Assembly (NCBI GenBank): GCA_020466095.1
Contig: CM035807.1
Span: 58,623,037-58,687,036 of the forward strand
DNA length: 64,000 nt
DNA from: Chlorops oryzae
Taxonomy: Eukaryota; Arthropoda; Insecta; Diptera; Chloropidae
Direction of reading: 5' to 3'
This document shows positions 63,270-64,000 of this stretch, in pieces (the first letter of the stretch is position 1; every line of letters starts with the position of its first letter). Both the position numbers and the translations under genes were made by a program. Under the pieces are notes generated by a model. The model made no database searches, was not told where the DNA came from, and saw only the letters and a program-made list of their open reading frames with translations.

Positions 63270-63715
63270 AGTTAGTTCCCGCTAGTTGTTGTTCAGGCGG
63301 TCCAACCCCGGTCAATGAATTAGTCAAGTTAGCTAGTCCACGCTAGTTGTTGTTCCGGCGGTCCAACCTCGTTCAACAGGTAGTCGAGTCAGGAGCTATT
63401 ATACGATTCCCGCTAGCTCATTGTTCAGGTGGTCCAACCCCGGTCAATGAATTATTCAAGTTAGCTAGTCCCCGCTAGTTGTTGTTCCGGCGGTCCAACC
63501 CCGTTCAACAGGTAGTGGAGTCAGGAGCTATTATACGATTCCCGCTAGGTCATTGTTCAGGTGGTCCAACCCCGGTCAATGAATTATTCAAGTTAGCTAG
63601 TTCCCATCCGTTTTTGTTCAGGTAGTCCAACCCCGTTCAACAAGATAGCCGAGTTAGTGGCTAGTATTCTATCCGCGTTAGCCATTGTTCAGGTGGTCCA
63701 ACCCAGTGCAGGAAC
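63270..63715. repeat. 132-bp higher-order tandem repeat
   Basis: GGTCCAACCCCGGTCAATGA begins at 63299, 63431 and 63563 (132 apart). Each 132-bp unit holds two related sub-units: one with GTTCAGGYGGTCCAACCCCG and one with GTTCCGGCGGTCCAACCYCG. The unit edges also repeat TCAGGAGCTATTATACGATT. At least three units plus a decayed end. Confidence 0.88.
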
Positions 63716-64000
63716 CGCACTGTTAACTACTTCCGATTCGCACTAGTCTGCTACATAATATACTACGCCCCCTCCGAAAATTCACCGATCGACACGGATC
63801 ACACCCTACACGCGGCTTACTGACATCGCCCGAGTTCCAGTTATCAACACGGCACACAGTGCTTTGTCTCCATACAAAAGTGGGACAAAAATAGAAGGAG
63901 TATTGCAAAGTTAGTGAAATTTGGCATTTTAGTTAATTTGAAGTCGCTGATTCCGAATCTGAAATCAAATTTAATGTCAATGTCTTAATTTTGTCAAAAA
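63716..64000. other. Unassigned right edge
   Basis: No gene recognised. The frame at 63723-63908 lacks coding features. Confidence 0.4.

Noticed and set aside
63000..63720. CRISPR-like array
   Set aside because: Repeats are tandem satellite units without unique spacers, in a eukaryotic sequence.

Overview
This is eukaryotic, AT-rich DNA made almost wholly of nested, mostly decayed transposable elements. The element mix (BEL/Pao, Ty3/gypsy, Ty1/copia, LOA-clade LINE, mariner, hAT, MULE, PIF/Harbinger, piggyBac-type MITE, DINE-1-like repeat) and the protein sequences fit a higher fly (Diptera), perhaps a tephritid. The genus cannot be read from the sequence. No bacterial operon, CRISPR array or rRNA gene was seen. 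The only host gene recognised is two coding exons of the autophagy gene Atg2 on the minus strand (28376-28049 and 27995-26950), joined by a 53-bp GC-AG intron and flanked on both sides by tens of kilobases of repeats.

Layout. 1-2250: 5' part of a minus-strand gypsy-type element (gag start, a small membrane ORF, a leader ORF, a 49-bp tandem array). 2924-3371 and 24019-24465: two copies of a ~447-bp terminal repeat of an unknown DNA element. Each copy abuts one half of the same copia element (3372-4433 minus, 24466-26220 plus) and a shared 9-bp target duplication. 5693-8137: hAT element with 8-bp TSD, carrying a DINE-1-like insertion. 8343-17590: BEL/Pao element (minus) with LTRs and TSD, a mariner inserted in gag (14857-16056) and an extra gag/protease-like ORF after pol. 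18421-23771: young, full-length Ty3/gypsy element with one intact 1566-codon gag-pol ORF. 26950-28376: Atg2 exons. 30640-38700: old minus-strand gypsy element broken by an RTE-like LINE fragment, a SINE with 15-bp TSD, a MULE and a piggyBac-type MITE. 38940-40950: second old gypsy fragment. 42650-44700: PIF/Harbinger with convergent MADF and nuclease genes. 47460-48900: gypsy RT and Jockey-like LINE scraps and a MITE. 49045-52652: mariner split by a 2.3-kb near-perfect palindromic hAT-type element. 52800-53315: hAT remnant. 53316-61460: LOA-clade LINE ending in (CCTAA)n, its endonuclease split by a hAT that itself holds another hAT and a solo LTR. 61540-64000: a spliced-looking small ORF followed by 62-bp and 132-bp tandem arrays.

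The genes do not form a pathway. The biology here is insertion history: at least eight insertions can be ordered by target-site duplications, and the two halves of the copia element imply a ~21-kb inversion (or an assembly inversion) with breakpoints inside a TIR element. Boundaries without a visible TSD are approximate, and family names rest on motif recognition without a database search.
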